A stretch of 64,000 bases of DNA from JAPOUP01 sp965201085 (lineage in GTDB: Bacteria > Pseudomonadota > Alphaproteobacteria > Rhodobacterales > Rhodobacteraceae). Both the position numbers and the translations under genes were made by a program. Of this stretch, positions 48,155 through 57,819 are shown piece by piece. Each line of letters opens with the position of its first letter. Position 1 is the first letter of the stretch. Where the stretch lies: the NCBI GenBank assembly GCA_965201085.1, contig CBDAVS010000022.1:124001-188000 (forward strand), given 5' to 3'. Below the pieces are notes generated by a model. It saw nothing but the letters and a program-made list of their open reading frames with translations. It was not told the DNA's origin and searched no databases.

Positions 48155-49647
48155 GCATGCTCGAACTGGGCTTTTGGTCCTTCCCGCTTCTGCTGCTGTT
48201 GATCTTTCTTCGGGCTCCGATCGGGCTCGCGATGATGACCTGCGGTATCGGTGGTATCTGGCTTGCGTTGGGCGATAGCAACGTGTTCCTCTCGAAGCTG
48301 AAGACCGAGACGTTCACAACGTTTTCGAGTTATTCGCTATCCATCATACCGATGTTTCTGCTTATGGGGCAGTTCGCGACTCTTTCGGGAATGTCCTCGT
48401 CCCTGTTCAGGGCCGCCGAAAGCTGGCTTGGCCATCGTAGGGGCGGCGTTGCCATGGCCACGGTGGGTGCCTGTGCGGGGTTTGGCGCCATCTGCGGCTC
48501 GTCACTTGCGACCGCGGCCACCATGAGCCGTGTCGCGTTGCCGGAACTCAGGCGGCACGGCTATTCAGGGGGATTTTCGACCGCAACGTTAGCGGCGGGA
48601 GGGACGCTCGGCATCCTGATACCACCTTCGGTGATCCTCGTGATCTACGCGATTCTTACCGAACAGAACATAGCCAAACTCTTTCTCGCCGCATTCATTC
48701 CCGGAATTCTCGCGGCGATCGGCTATATGATCACGATCTCGATCTATGTCCGACTGTATCCGGACTCCGCGGGAGCCCGCGCACCGGTGCCTTATGGGGA
48801 ACGGCTGCGGACACTTTTCGATGTATGGCCGGTCCTTCTGGTCTTTGGCCTCGTCGTAGGCGGTATCTATCTAGGTTGGTTCACGCCGACGGAAGGTGCC
48901 GCAATCGGCGCGGCGGGAACGGGCCTTCTGGCGCTTATATCCGGGAATCTAACTTGGCGTCTGTTCGTCGATTCCATTCTCGCGACGGCAATGTCCTCGG
49001 CGATGATTTTCTTCATCATTCTGGGCGCGGGCTTCTACAACTCCTTCCTGGCGCTCACGCGGATGCCGCAGGAGTTAGCCGGCTTTGTTCTTTCGCAGGG
49101 GTTTTCGCCTTGGCTCGTTCTGGTCCTGATCCTGGCGTTCTATCTGGTGTTCGGTTGCCTCATGGATTCGCTGTCGATGATCCTTTTGACGGTCCCTATT
49201 TTCTTTCCGGTCATTTCCTCGATGGACTTTGGTCTCGTTTCCTTTGTGGAGCTTCAGGCCGACCTCGCTTGGGACGCCATTTCCTCCGGAGTTGCGAAAG
49301 ACCTCACGACGGGAACCCTGCGGGACATACAGGCATCGCTTGCCGCGGGTGTGGAACTGACGCGGGAACAGATGGATGCGTTGGGGGTCCGCCTGACCAC
49401 CGGTATGGCGAACAGGATAGCGGCGGAGCATCTGGCGATCTGGTTTGGCATTCTGGTGCTGATCGTGGTGGAGGTCGGACTGATAACGCCGCCGGTTGGG
49501 ATGAATCTGTTTATCATCAACGCGATGGACCGTAAAACACCGATGGCGGAGACCTACAGGTCGGTTCTGTTCTTCGTCGGCTCCGATCTGGTGCGGGTTG
49601 TGCTTCTCGTGCTCTTTCCGTCGATCACCCTGTTTCTGCTGTGGTAG
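48151..49647 (+). CDS. dctM: TRAP transporter large permease subunit
   Basis: 498 residues, about twelve or more hydrophobic segments. DctM marks are GFGAICGSSLATAATMSRVA, LPELRRHGYSGGFSTATLAA, GTLGILIPPSVILVIYAI and GLITPPVGMNLFIINAM. The start is TTG at 48151 overlapping the dctQ stop, or ATG 48157. An insertion of about 80 polar residues (MDFGLVSFVELQADLAWDAI and GTLRDIQASLAAGVELTREQ) lies between late helices and is unusual in length. Confidence 0.88.
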   Translation: MSMLELGFWSFPLLLLLIFLRAPIGLAMMTCGIGGIWLALGDSNVFLSKLKTETFTTFSSYSLSIIPMFLLMGQFATLSGMSSSLFRAAESWLGHRRGGVAMATVGACAGFGAICGSSLATAATMSRVALPELRRHGYSGGFSTATLAAGGTLGILIPPSVILVIYAILTEQNIAKLFLAAFIPGILAAIGYMITISIYVRLYPDSAGARAPVPYGERLRTLFDVWPVLLVFGLVVGGIYLGWFTPTEGAAIGAAGTGLLALISGNLTWRLFVDSILATAMSSAMIFFIILGAGFYNSFLALTRMPQELAGFVLSQGFSPWLVLVLILAFYLVFGCLMDSLSMILLTVPIFFPVISSMDFGLVSFVELQADLAWDAISSGVAKDLTTGTLRDIQASLAAGVELTREQMDALGVRLTTGMANRIAAEHLAIWFGILVLIVVEVGLITPPVGMNLFIINAMDRKTPMAETYRSVLFFVGSDLVRVVLLVLFPSITLFLLW

Positions 49648-49724
49648 AGGCTTAATCAGGCGGGTTCACTCGTCCCGGCGGTTATGTGAGTCCATAGAAA
49701 TCGGCTGGCGACCGGGCTTGCTCA

Positions 49725-50729
49725 GAGTTTGTTCCATAAGTTGAGTGGTCCCACAGGATGTGGCATTCAGGTTGGTGAACGCAACCAGATACCGAGATCA
49801 CCATGCCCCGGGACAGGACCACCCACCAGCTCCATAAGCGCCCGGACGACCACGGTCAAAACGACCTGACCGACGCCGAATGGACCGTCATCGAGCCGAT
49901 GCCGCCGAAGCGGGGAAGGATGGGACGTCCGCGCGGGGTCGACCTTCGGTCGGTGTTCGACGCGGGCCGGTATATCCTGTCCACGGGATGCCGGTGGCGT
50001 GCGTCACCCTCTGGATGTCCACCGTTTTCCACCGGCCGGAACTGTTTTCACGCATGGCGGCGGGGCGGGCTCATGGAGCGTATCGTGCATCGTCTCCGGG
50101 ACCTCGCGCGGCGGTGTCCGGGGCGCTCCGCGGAGCCGACCGCCGCCCCGGTCGACAGCCGGTCGGTGAGGACCACGGAGAGCGGCGGCCACCGCGGCCA
50201 CCACGCCGGCAGGAAGGTGAAGGGGAGGAAAAGGCACCTGATCGTGGACGCCGACGGCACGCCGGTCGTCATGACGGTCCACACCGCCGGCATCCAGGAC
50301 CGGGACGGCGCACCGGACCTGACCGCGGAGCCGCCGGAGACGGTGCCCACGGTGTGCAGGCCATTCGCCGACGGTGGCCACCCGGGTCCGAAGCCGCGGG
50401 AGCGGCCTGGGGGGATGGGGTTGCCGGACGTGACCGGGACCGTCGAAAGACCGGAGGATGTCAAAGGGTTCACGGTTCCCTGCCGCCGGTGGGTCGTGGA
50501 GCGGACCTTCGCCTGGACGGGCCGGTGCCGCCGCCTGTCGAAGGACTGCGGGCGCCTCTGCGGGAACCCGCTGGCATCCGGGGTGAGGCATCACGCGCCA
50601 CCGGTCCGGGCGTGAGTGAGGCACGAACGAACGCTGGCCGCCTGCCGGTTCCTGCTCAGGCGGGTGGCGAGGGCGTCAACTCCATGAAAACAATGGTTTG
50701 ATCATATCAGTGACTTATGATTCAAACTC
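49725..50729 (+). mobile_element. IS5-family element, copy 8
   Basis: Standard ends; ~1005-base form. The left flank is TCA (49722-49724) but the right flank is TAA (50730-50732), so the duplication does not match. Confidence 0.88.
49803..50615 (+). CDS. IS5-family transposase (270 residues, diverged)
   Basis: Open frame with DDE residues kept (APVDSRSVRTTESGG, PFADGGHPGPK, VVERTFAWTGRC). It carries many Leu-to-Pro, Gln-to-Arg, Lys-to-Arg and Ile-to-Thr changes versus the 958-base copies, such as AEPPETVP for AKLLETVP. Activity is doubtful. Confidence 0.8.
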   Translation: MPRDRTTHQLHKRPDDHGQNDLTDAEWTVIEPMPPKRGRMGRPRGVDLRSVFDAGRYILSTGCRWRASPSGCPPFSTGRNCFHAWRRGGLMERIVHRLRDLARRCPGRSAEPTAAPVDSRSVRTTESGGHRGHHAGRKVKGRKRHLIVDADGTPVVMTVHTAGIQDRDGAPDLTAEPPETVPTVCRPFADGGHPGPKPRERPGGMGLPDVTGTVERPEDVKGFTVPCRRWVVERTFAWTGRCRRLSKDCGRLCGNPLASGVRHHAPPVRA

Positions 50730-50732
50730 TAA

Positions 50733-50867
50733 GACACGGATTCGTACCCGGTAGCCCTTGCAGGGACGGGCCGGGGATACCCGGAGGTATTGGAAGTGTG
50801 CTGCAGGCTGACTCGCGATGAACTCAACTGTCCTATAATGACATGTCGTCGGTTTATTGAATAAGTA
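50733..50867. other. Short spacer between IS5 copy 8 and ISNCY end
   Basis: 135 bases with no gene; ends in TAAGTA, the kind of target seen beside other ISNCY left ends. Confidence 0.4.
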
Positions 50868-50910
50868 GTGTCCGCCAGAAAATCGCCAGGCTGCGGATTT
50901 TTCGCGGCCC
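50868..50910 (+). repeat. Isolated ISNCY left end
   Basis: About 40 bases match the ISNCY left terminus (GTGTCCGCCAGAAAATCGCC, then GGATTTTTCGCGG). They are followed at once by IS30 copy 2. No ISNCY gene is present; probably what is left after IS30 insertion and deletion. Confidence 0.7.
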
Positions 50911-50919
50911 CCGTTCCGC

Positions 50920-52271
50920 TCTGAAGTGCAACACCGTTGATGGTGGGAAGCCGCGTTTCGGGTGCGGCATCCTGCGAACCGGCCAGATAACGGCGACAGT
51001 CCCTGTGCGCAGGACAGGAGAGTGTCATGCCCGAGGGCTACCGTCATCTGACCTTCGGCGGAAGATGCCGGATATACGCGACGGGGAAAGGCGGCTTTCG
51101 AACGGGGCCATCGCCGGGCGGCCGGGCCGCCATCCGGCCACCATATCGCGGGAGATCCGACGCGACGGCGGCGGGCGGGGATACCGGCAGGGACAGGCGC
51201 GGAGGAAGGCCACCGGGCGCCGGAGCGGGGCCTCTTCGGTCCCGGGGAAGCTGACGGAGGAGCGCCGGGCGAAGGTCGTGGCGAAGCCGGGGAGGGCTGG
51301 AGCCCGGAGCGGGTCCCGGGGCGTCTCCGGCTGGAGGACCCGGGGACGGTCGGCAGGCAGCGGATATACGACCTCGTACGCGCGGACCGCAGGGACGGAG
51401 GGACGCCTTGCGGGCACCTGCGGTGGGGGGGGAAAGGAACCGGACCGGCAGGGTGGTCGCCACGCGGGCCGGGGTCACATCCCGGGCCGGAGGGACATCC
51501 CGGAGCGCCCGAAAGAGGGCGGGGCGAAGGCGCGGATCGGCGACTGGGAAGCGGACACGGTGATCGGCGGGGGAAACGGCGGTGCGGTGGTGTCGCCTGT
51601 GGACAGATGCCCGGAATTCACGCCTGTCCGACGGGTTGACGGAAAGAGGGCGGAGGCGGTCGGCGGGGCGATGACCGACCTTCCCGAGGGTCCCGGCGCC
51701 AGGGTCCACACGATCACGGCGTACGACGGCAGGGAGTTCGCGGGGCACGCGAAGGTGGCGAAGGCGCCGGCGGCCGACTTCCTCCTCCCGACGCCCCACC
51801 ACTCGTGGGAGCGGGGCCTGAACGGGCACACCAACGGGCCGCCGCCCCGGTACCTGCCGAAGGGAACCGACCTGCGGCAGGTCACGGACGCCCGCGTGAA
51901 GCGGGTCCAGGACATCCTGAACGCGCGCCCCCGCAAGGCGCCCGGCCACCTGACGCCGGCGGAGGCTTTCGCGCGGGCGCGGCCTCCCTGAGGCGCTTCG
52001 CCCCGTCGGCCGACGGGGGAGAGGGAATTCCGCAGGCGCGCCCGCCCGGTTTCGGTCGGGCCACCCCTTCCCTCGCCCGGACGGGCGCGCCACCTCCCGC
52101 CGCGGGGCCCTGCCGCCGCCGGGAGGCCCGGTTACGCTCCGGTCCGAAGGGACAGCCGCCGTATTCCGCGTGGAATCCGGGGCCCTGGCCGGAAAATCCC
52201 TCAACACCGGCCCGCCTCCTCCGCTCGGGCCACGCCCTCGCTCCGGAGGCGGGCCGGTGTTGCACTTCGGA
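50920..52271 (+). mobile_element. IS30-family element, copy 2 (both ends present)
   Basis: The left end TCTGAAGTGCAACACCG and the right end (complement TCCGAAGTGCAACACCG) form clear inverted repeats. After the transposase comes a ~280-base tail ending in a long hairpin (CAACACCGGCCCGCCTCC and GGAGGCGGGCCGGTGTTG, 52202-52262). This copy defines the element's limits. Confidence 0.8.
51027..51991 (+). pseudogene. IS30-family transposase, frameshifted
   Basis: It starts MPEGYRHLTFGGRCRIYATG, then shifts frame near 51090 into SNGAIAGRPGRHPATISREI. The DDE part reads IGDWEADTVIGGGNGGAVVS, TITAYDGREFAGHAKVAKAP (second catalytic Asp context altered: D-N/S-G has become YDG), ERGLNGHTNGPPPRYLPKGT and ARPRKAPGHLTPAEAFARAR. 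Inactive. Confidence 0.78.
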
Positions 52272-53254
52272 CTGGAAGTGGGGAAAGATTTAAACCGGCG
52301 GTTCAACTGGGAATGTCAACGGGCTCTAGCCGAGTAAGGCTATGAAAACACTCCGCCGTCGTCGAACGGGCTCAGAATTACCGTTACGTTGGTGGCAAGG
52401 GAAACGTTCTCGGAATGACACCCGGGGTGCGGTCGGAGTTCGGTCGGGAAACAGCGAACATCAGGTAGGGGAACGCCGTCATTTGGCTTCCATCGGATTG
52501 GCTTGCCACGGAGATTCAACGCCTGACAGTTTCCGCTGACGTTCCAGAGTTCTCGGATCAAGCACATATTCGAGCTTGGTATTCGGCTGGGTAACCAGCT
52601 TAAGATTTTCTCGAGTTACAGGCCGGACGGATTCACCGTAACCTCACAATGCGGATGTCGGTACGCTGGTTCACCCACCTCACCAACGCATTCAGCAGGA
52701 AGTGTAGAACCTAATATCCTGTATGACGCTTCATTTCACGCACTATAAATCTCTTTCATCCAACAGGCACCGAATCTGATTCGGGCGATGGTGAGGAGCG
52801 ATACGGAGAGGTGCCAAGAGCTGACCGAGAAAGCCGAGCCAAAGCCCGACCACCGAGGCCTCTACCGCAGGAAATTAAATTCAAACCGACCCACTAGCCG
52901 CTGGAGATGACGGCGGATGGTCATGATACGGATTGCCCTTGAGGATTTGAGAGGCTCCCTTCTGCGAAGTAGGGTGGGGATGGCCGGCGACTCCAAACAT
53001 CGTTGGAAGCGGATTCACAGGGCCGCTATCAGGAAGTATTAAAGTCCGTCCATACCGGCTCGCGGAGTCTTGCAGTTCCGTATGGCAACCTGTTAGGAGT
53101 GGCTAACGATATTTGGTGGTAAATGGCTCGATATGGTGAATGATCGGCGAATTCGTCAAGATTGGCGATTTGGTCTGGAGGACGGTCGCTGTTTACCTAG
53201 CGGGCAGGGGAGTAGTCTCAGTTCAGACCGCGGACTCGAAAGTTCCGGTCAGCC
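52272..53254. other. Long spacer upstream of purM
   Basis: About 980 bases with many stops in all frames and no recognisable protein. The final ~150 bases should carry the purM promoter. Probably a decayed gene region. Confidence 0.4.
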
Positions 53255-54298
53255 ATGAACATAAAGAACGCATTGACTTACAGTGAAGCTGGTGTCGACA
53301 TCGAGGTGGGCAAGTCTTTGATCGACCGAATAGGGCCTGCGGCCAGAACGACCGCCCGTACCGGGGTCATGGTTGGTCTAGGCGGGTTCGGCGGACTCTT
53401 TGACCTAAAGGCGGCGGGCTATTCGGATCCGGTTCTGGTCGCTGCCACCGATGGGGTCGGCACCAAGCTGCGTATCGCCATAGATACCGGTTCCGTTGAT
53501 ATGATCGGTATCGATCTTGTCGCGATGTGCGTCAATGATCTCGTTTGTCAAGGCGCGGAGCCATTGTTTTTTCTTGATTATTTCGCCACCGGAAAACTTG
53601 ACGTCAATATCGCGACGCGGGTTGTCAATGGAATCGCCACTGGCTGCCGGACGAGCGGCTGCGCCTTGATCGGCGGTGAGACGGCGGAAATGCCCGGAAT
53701 GTACGAACAGACGGATTTCGATCTTGCAGGCTTCGCCGTTGGTGCCGTCGAACGAGGTGGAGAACTTCCGGCTGGCGTTAGCGCTGGCGACACGCTCCTT
53801 GGGCTGGCATCCAGCGGAGTGCATTCCAATGGATATTCCTTGGTGCGAAAAGTGGTGAGCCATAGTCGACTTACCTGGAGCGACCCTGCGCCCTTCGCCG
53901 ATTGTTCGCTGGGGGAGGCGATGCTGACGCCGACGAAGATATATGCGCACGCTGCTCTTGCCGCGGTGAGGTCGGGAGGCGTTCATGGAATCGCCCATAT
54001 AACCGGTGGCGGATTGCTGGAAAACGTGCCCCGGCTACTGCCTGCGGGTTTGGGCGCCTTGATCGATCTGGACACTTGGGTGCTTCCCCCGGTGTTCGGA
54101 TGGTTGCAAGAGGCTGGAGAGATTGCCGAAACCGAACTTCTGAGGACGTTCAATGTCGGAATCGGCATGGTTCTTACGGTTGCGCCGGATTGCGGAGAGT
54201 CGGTTGCCGCGGCACTGAAAAGCGCGGGAGAGGACGTTTATCGCATCGGAGTTGTTGAACCGGGGCGGGGTGTACGTTTTTCGGGATGCCTTGCATGA
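53255..54298 (+). CDS. purM: Phosphoribosylformylglycinamidine cyclo-ligase
   Basis: 347 residues. It makes aminoimidazole ribotide from FGAM with ATP in purine synthesis. Marks are LTYSEAGVDIEVGKSLIDRI at the start, VAATDGVGTKLRIAID (ATP and substrate), ALIGGETAEMPGMYEQTDFD and ASSGVHSNGYSLVRKVV. The C-terminus ends in EPGRGVRFSGCLA. It overlaps purN by ATGA. Confidence 0.95.
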   Translation: MNIKNALTYSEAGVDIEVGKSLIDRIGPAARTTARTGVMVGLGGFGGLFDLKAAGYSDPVLVAATDGVGTKLRIAIDTGSVDMIGIDLVAMCVNDLVCQGAEPLFFLDYFATGKLDVNIATRVVNGIATGCRTSGCALIGGETAEMPGMYEQTDFDLAGFAVGAVERGGELPAGVSAGDTLLGLASSGVHSNGYSLVRKVVSHSRLTWSDPAPFADCSLGEAMLTPTKIYAHAALAAVRSGGVHGIAHITGGGLLENVPRLLPAGLGALIDLDTWVLPPVFGWLQEAGEIAETELLRTFNVGIGMVLTVAPDCGESVAAALKSAGEDVYRIGVVEPGRGVRFSGCLA

Positions 54299-54915
54299 GC
54301 AAACGCGTCGCCATTCTGATTTCCGGTGGTGGGAGCAATCTGGCCGCGCTTGCGGACGGCATGGCGGAGAGCGACGTGGCGAAGCCCGTTCTGGCCCTCT
54401 CGAACGAACCTGAAGTGGACGGCCTTCGCAAGGCCGCTGAAAGAAACATCCCAACGGAGATCGTTAGTCATCTGGATTATCCGAACCGGACCTCATTCGA
54501 AGCCGCCATGATCAGCAGACTTGACGCGGTACAGCCGGACATCATTTGTCTGGCAGGTTTCATGAGGATTCTAACCGCTGGGTTTATTTCGCGCTTCCGA
54601 GGGCGAATCCTGAACATCCATCCCTCGCTGCTGCCCCGCCACAAGGGACTGGACACACATATCCGTGCGCTGGAAGCCGGTGACAGGAAGCATGGCTGTA
54701 CCGTACACTTAGTGACCGAAAAGCTTGACGATGGCCCGATTCTCGGCCAGGCCCGCGTTCCGGTCGAAGCGGATGACACACCGGTGAGCCTCGCCGCTCG
54801 CGTGCTCAGACAGGAACATCGGCTCTATCCCAAGGTATTGGACCGGTTCGCTCGGGGCGACACGGCGACTGTGAATCTCTCGGCACCATTCCAATCCATT
54901 GCGCAATATCAATGA
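54295..54915 (+). CDS. purN: Phosphoribosylglycinamide formyltransferase
   Basis: 206 residues. It transfers a formyl group from 10-formyl-THF to GAR. The N-terminal phosphate loop is VAILISGGGSNLAAL. Catalytic Asn and His are in GRILNIHPSLLPRHKG and Asp in VTEKLDDGPILGQ. MSKRVAIL at 54295 overlaps the purM stop, which fixes the start. Confidence 0.95.
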   Translation: MSKRVAILISGGGSNLAALADGMAESDVAKPVLALSNEPEVDGLRKAAERNIPTEIVSHLDYPNRTSFEAAMISRLDAVQPDIICLAGFMRILTAGFISRFRGRILNIHPSLLPRHKGLDTHIRALEAGDRKHGCTVHLVTEKLDDGPILGQARVPVEADDTPVSLAARVLRQEHRLYPKVLDRFARGDTATVNLSAPFQSIAQYQ

Positions 54916-54958
54916 TGCGCCTGTCGATCTCCAATTACCTTCCTACCGAGCGAAGCAA

Positions 54959-56116
54959 ATGAAAACAATCACAAGAACCGCAGACCTAGCGGCATTCTGC
55001 GACCGCGCCGCCGCTGGCCCATATGTAACGGCCGACACCGAGTTCATACGTGACCGAACATATTATTCCCGGCTGTGCCTGGTTCAGCTCGCTTCGCCCG
55101 GAAATGACAAAGACAGTGCGGTGCTGGTCGACCCGTTGGCCGACGGATTGTCGCTTGATCCACTCTATGAGCTTTTTCGCGATACGGGGGTTGTCAAGGT
55201 ATTTCACGCGGCGCGCCAGGATGTCGAAATTTTTCATACCGATCGTGATGTGATTCCCGCTCCTTTGTTCGATACGCAGGTCGCGGCGATGGTCTGCGGC
55301 TTCAGCGACCAAGTGGGGTACGAGACCCTTGTACGAAAGATCGCCCGAAAATCGCTCGACAAGCGGGCCCGCTTCACGGATTGGTCACGGCGCCCGTTGT
55401 CCGACGCACAGAAGAGATATGCGCTCGCCGATGTGACCCATCTTCGAGTGATCTATGAACACCTGAACAGGAAGCTTGAAGGATCGGGTCGAGCGCATTG
55501 GCTGGAAGAGGAACTTCGGGTCCTGACTTCGGCGGAAACCTATTCAGTCAGACCGGAAGAGGCATGGCGGCGCATCAAGGTTCGAAATAAATCTGGCAGC
55601 TATCTGGCTGTCGTGCGTGAACTGGCGATCTATCGCGAACGTCTGGCGCAGTCCCGCAACGTTCCCCGGAACCGCATCTTCAGTGACGATGCGCTGCTTG
55701 AACTGGCCTCGGCACTTCCGAAGTCGAAGGCCGATTTCTCGAAGCTGCGTCTCCTTCAGCGAGAGGCTCGGAAGCCGGATGTGGCGGAAGGGATTATTTC
55801 CACAATTGCGCAAGGCCTTGCGGTGCCACCCGAAGACCGCCCCAAAGTCGACGCGCACAAGGAATCCCAAAATGTGAATTCGGCGCTGGGGGATCTTCTG
55901 CGGGTTCTGCTCAAGGCAAGTTCCGAAGCGGCGGGCGTGGCGCCGAGGCTCATCGCGACCACCTCAGATCTCGACGCCATTGCTGCCGGACAGCGTGAGC
56001 TGCAGGCACTAAAGGGGTGGCGGCGGGAGGTGTTCGGCTGTGATGCGCTTAGGCTCTGTGACGGAAAGCTTGCGCTGTCCACCCATGGTCGTAGGATCAA
56101 GGTGTTGGAAATCTGA
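54959..56116 (+). CDS. rnd: Ribonuclease D
   Basis: 385 residues, the usual RNase D length. The DEDD exonuclease motifs are YVTADTEFIRDRTYYSRLCL (Asp, Glu), VFHAARQDVEIF (Asp) and YALADVTHLRVIYEHL (Tyr, Asp). The HRDC domain follows (VVRELAIYRERLAQSRNVPR). It trims tRNA 3' ends. MKTITRTADLAAF at 54959 matches family starts; the frame is open further upstream. Confidence 0.92.
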   Translation: MKTITRTADLAAFCDRAAAGPYVTADTEFIRDRTYYSRLCLVQLASPGNDKDSAVLVDPLADGLSLDPLYELFRDTGVVKVFHAARQDVEIFHTDRDVIPAPLFDTQVAAMVCGFSDQVGYETLVRKIARKSLDKRARFTDWSRRPLSDAQKRYALADVTHLRVIYEHLNRKLEGSGRAHWLEEELRVLTSAETYSVRPEEAWRRIKVRNKSGSYLAVVRELAIYRERLAQSRNVPRNRIFSDDALLELASALPKSKADFSKLRLLQREARKPDVAEGIISTIAQGLAVPPEDRPKVDAHKESQNVNSALGDLLRVLLKASSEAAGVAPRLIATTSDLDAIAAGQRELQALKGWRREVFGCDALRLCDGKLALSTHGRRIKVLEI

Positions 56117-56127
56117 CATCGTTATGA

Positions 56128-56146
56128 CTGCCTGTGTGACAGGCAG
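56128..56146. terminator. Hairpin between convergent rnd and lipoprotein genes
   Basis: CTGCCTGT, loop GTG, ACAGGCAG: a perfect 8-base-pair stem 12 bases after the rnd stop, in the convergent gap. There is no T-run, so termination is only likely by position. Confidence 0.4.
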
Positions 56147-56195
56147 ATCAAGATAAGGCAGTATTGAAACGGTGCTTCGCTCGTTTGACCTGACG

Positions 56196-56642
56196 TTATG
56201 GGCGTACAGTCAGGGAATTCGATGCTGAAATCACCCTAATCAGCTTCACCTTTGATAGGTTCCGCGCTGATATCTGCGTCGCCGCAAGGATTTCCCGCGA
56301 AACCGGGGTGCCAGCACGCGTTGGTTCCTCCGGAGGCGTCAGCCAGAATTCTAAGGTCAGCGTACCTTCATCGGTGCTTTGCGCTCTGACCGGAACGAGT
56401 TCACTGTCATAATATCCCTGTCGGTGAGGCATGCCGGTGGCGTGGATAATCGCCCCGAAAGCTGTTGGTTCGAGTTTCAGATCGATGATCTGTGGTGCCA
56501 GGTGGCGCGGTGTCTGAAACGATATATCCGGGGCCTCCGTCGCTTTGCTTCGCGCGTTTCCCCAGGAAAAGAGGCGGAAATCGGAGGAACAACCCGCGAT
56601 TACCAGTACCGCGAACAGCGCTAAAATGATCTTGCCCGTCAT
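56196..56642 (-). CDS. Putative lipoprotein
   Basis: 148 residues with a type II signal (MTGKIILALFAVLVIAGCSS; Cys at the lipobox VIAGC). The mature part holds RHLAPQIIDLKLEPTAFGAI and LTLEFWLTPPEEPTRAGTPV, with no catalytic motif I know. It is likely anchored in a membrane facing the periplasm. Start at 56642 rather than 56654 because the signal begins there. Confidence 0.75.
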   Translation of the reverse strand: MTGKIILALFAVLVIAGCSSDFRLFSWGNARSKATEAPDISFQTPRHLAPQIIDLKLEPTAFGAIIHATGMPHRQGYYDSELVPVRAQSTDEGTLTLEFWLTPPEEPTRAGTPVSREILAATQISARNLSKVKLIRVISASNSLTVRP

Positions 56643-56687
56643 GCCTGTCCTCATGCTGTCCCAAGACTACGTTAAAGGAAGTCTTTA

Positions 56688-57645
56688 GAGTTTGAATCAT
56701 AAGTCACTGATATCATTAAACTATTGTTTTTCATGGAGTTGACGCCCTCGCCACCCGCCTGAGCAGGAACCGGCAGGCGGCCAGCTGCGCCCATGCCAGC
56801 GAGTTCTCGCTGAGCCTTTCGTAATCTTTCGACAGGCGGCGGCACCGGCCCATCCAGGCGAAGGTCCGCTCCACCACCCAGCGGCGGTAGAGAACAGTGA
56901 ACCCTTTGACATTCTTCGGTTTTTCGACGATCCTGATCACGTTCGACAACCCCATCCCCTCAAGCCGGTCCCGCAGCTTCGGACCCGCGTAGCCACCGTC
57001 GGCGAACAGCCTACACACCGTGGGCACCGTCTCCAGCAGCTTCGCGATCAGGTCCGGCGCCCCGTCCCGGTCCTGGATGCCGGCGGTGTGAACCGTCATG
57101 ACGATCGGTGTGCCGTCGGCGTCCACGATCAGGTGCCTTTTCCTCCCCTTCACCTTCTTCCCGGCGTCGTAGCCGCGGGGCCCGCCGCTCTCCGTGGTCT
57201 TCACCGACTGGCTGTCGATCGAGGCGGCGGTCGGCTCCGCGGAGCGCCCCGAACACCGCCGCGCGAGGTCCCGGAGACGATGCACGAGACGCTCCAGGAG
57301 CCCGCTCCGCCGCCATGCGTAAAAATAGTTCTGGACGGTGGAAAACGGTGGATATCCAGAGGGTAACGCGCGCCACTGGCATCCCGTGGACAGGATATAC
57401 CGGCCCGCGTCGAACACCGACCGAAGGTCGACCTCGCGCGGCCGTCCCATCCTTCCCTGCTTCGGCAGCATCGGCTCGATGATGGTCCATTCGGCGTCGG
57501 TCAGATCGTTTTGACTGTGGTCGTCCGGGCGCTTATGGATCTGTTGGGTGGTCCTGTTCCAGGGCATGGCTCTCTCCGTATTTGGTTGTGTTCACCAACC
57601 GGAATGCCACATCCTGCGGGACCACTCAACTTATGGAACAAACTC
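56688..57645 (-). mobile_element. IS5-family element, copy 9 (958 bp, intact)
   Basis: Standard ends, with TTA duplicated at 56685-56687 and 57646-57648. One of the four near-identical copies. It lies ~45 bases upstream of the lipoprotein start and may affect its promoter. Confidence 0.95.
56731..57567 (-). CDS. IS5-family transposase (278 residues)
   Basis: Intact DDE transposase. Distinguishing residues are AGRYIL, TAGIQDRD, KLRDRLEGMGLSNVIRI. Same length and C-terminus as the copies at 35328, 38591 and 41574. Confidence 0.95.
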   Translation of the reverse strand: MPWNRTTQQIHKRPDDHSQNDLTDAEWTIIEPMLPKQGRMGRPREVDLRSVFDAGRYILSTGCQWRALPSGYPPFSTVQNYFYAWRRSGLLERLVHRLRDLARRCSGRSAEPTAASIDSQSVKTTESGGPRGYDAGKKVKGRKRHLIVDADGTPIVMTVHTAGIQDRDGAPDLIAKLLETVPTVCRLFADGGYAGPKLRDRLEGMGLSNVIRIVEKPKNVKGFTVLYRRWVVERTFAWMGRCRRLSKDYERLSENSLAWAQLAACRFLLRRVARASTP

Positions 57646-57819
57646 TTAGACTTGAAAAGCGAGTTGAGCAGGTTTCCGGGTGGTCATGGGCATTGAACGT
57701 AGCGAAGCGGTGGCGAGTTGGCCGCCTTCGAGGCGCCGTTTGGGTTGGTCTGCCTACCAGCCTTCGTAAATTTGGCGATAACGGTCCGGTCAGGCTGCGA
57801 TTACGACTCCCCGGCGCCA

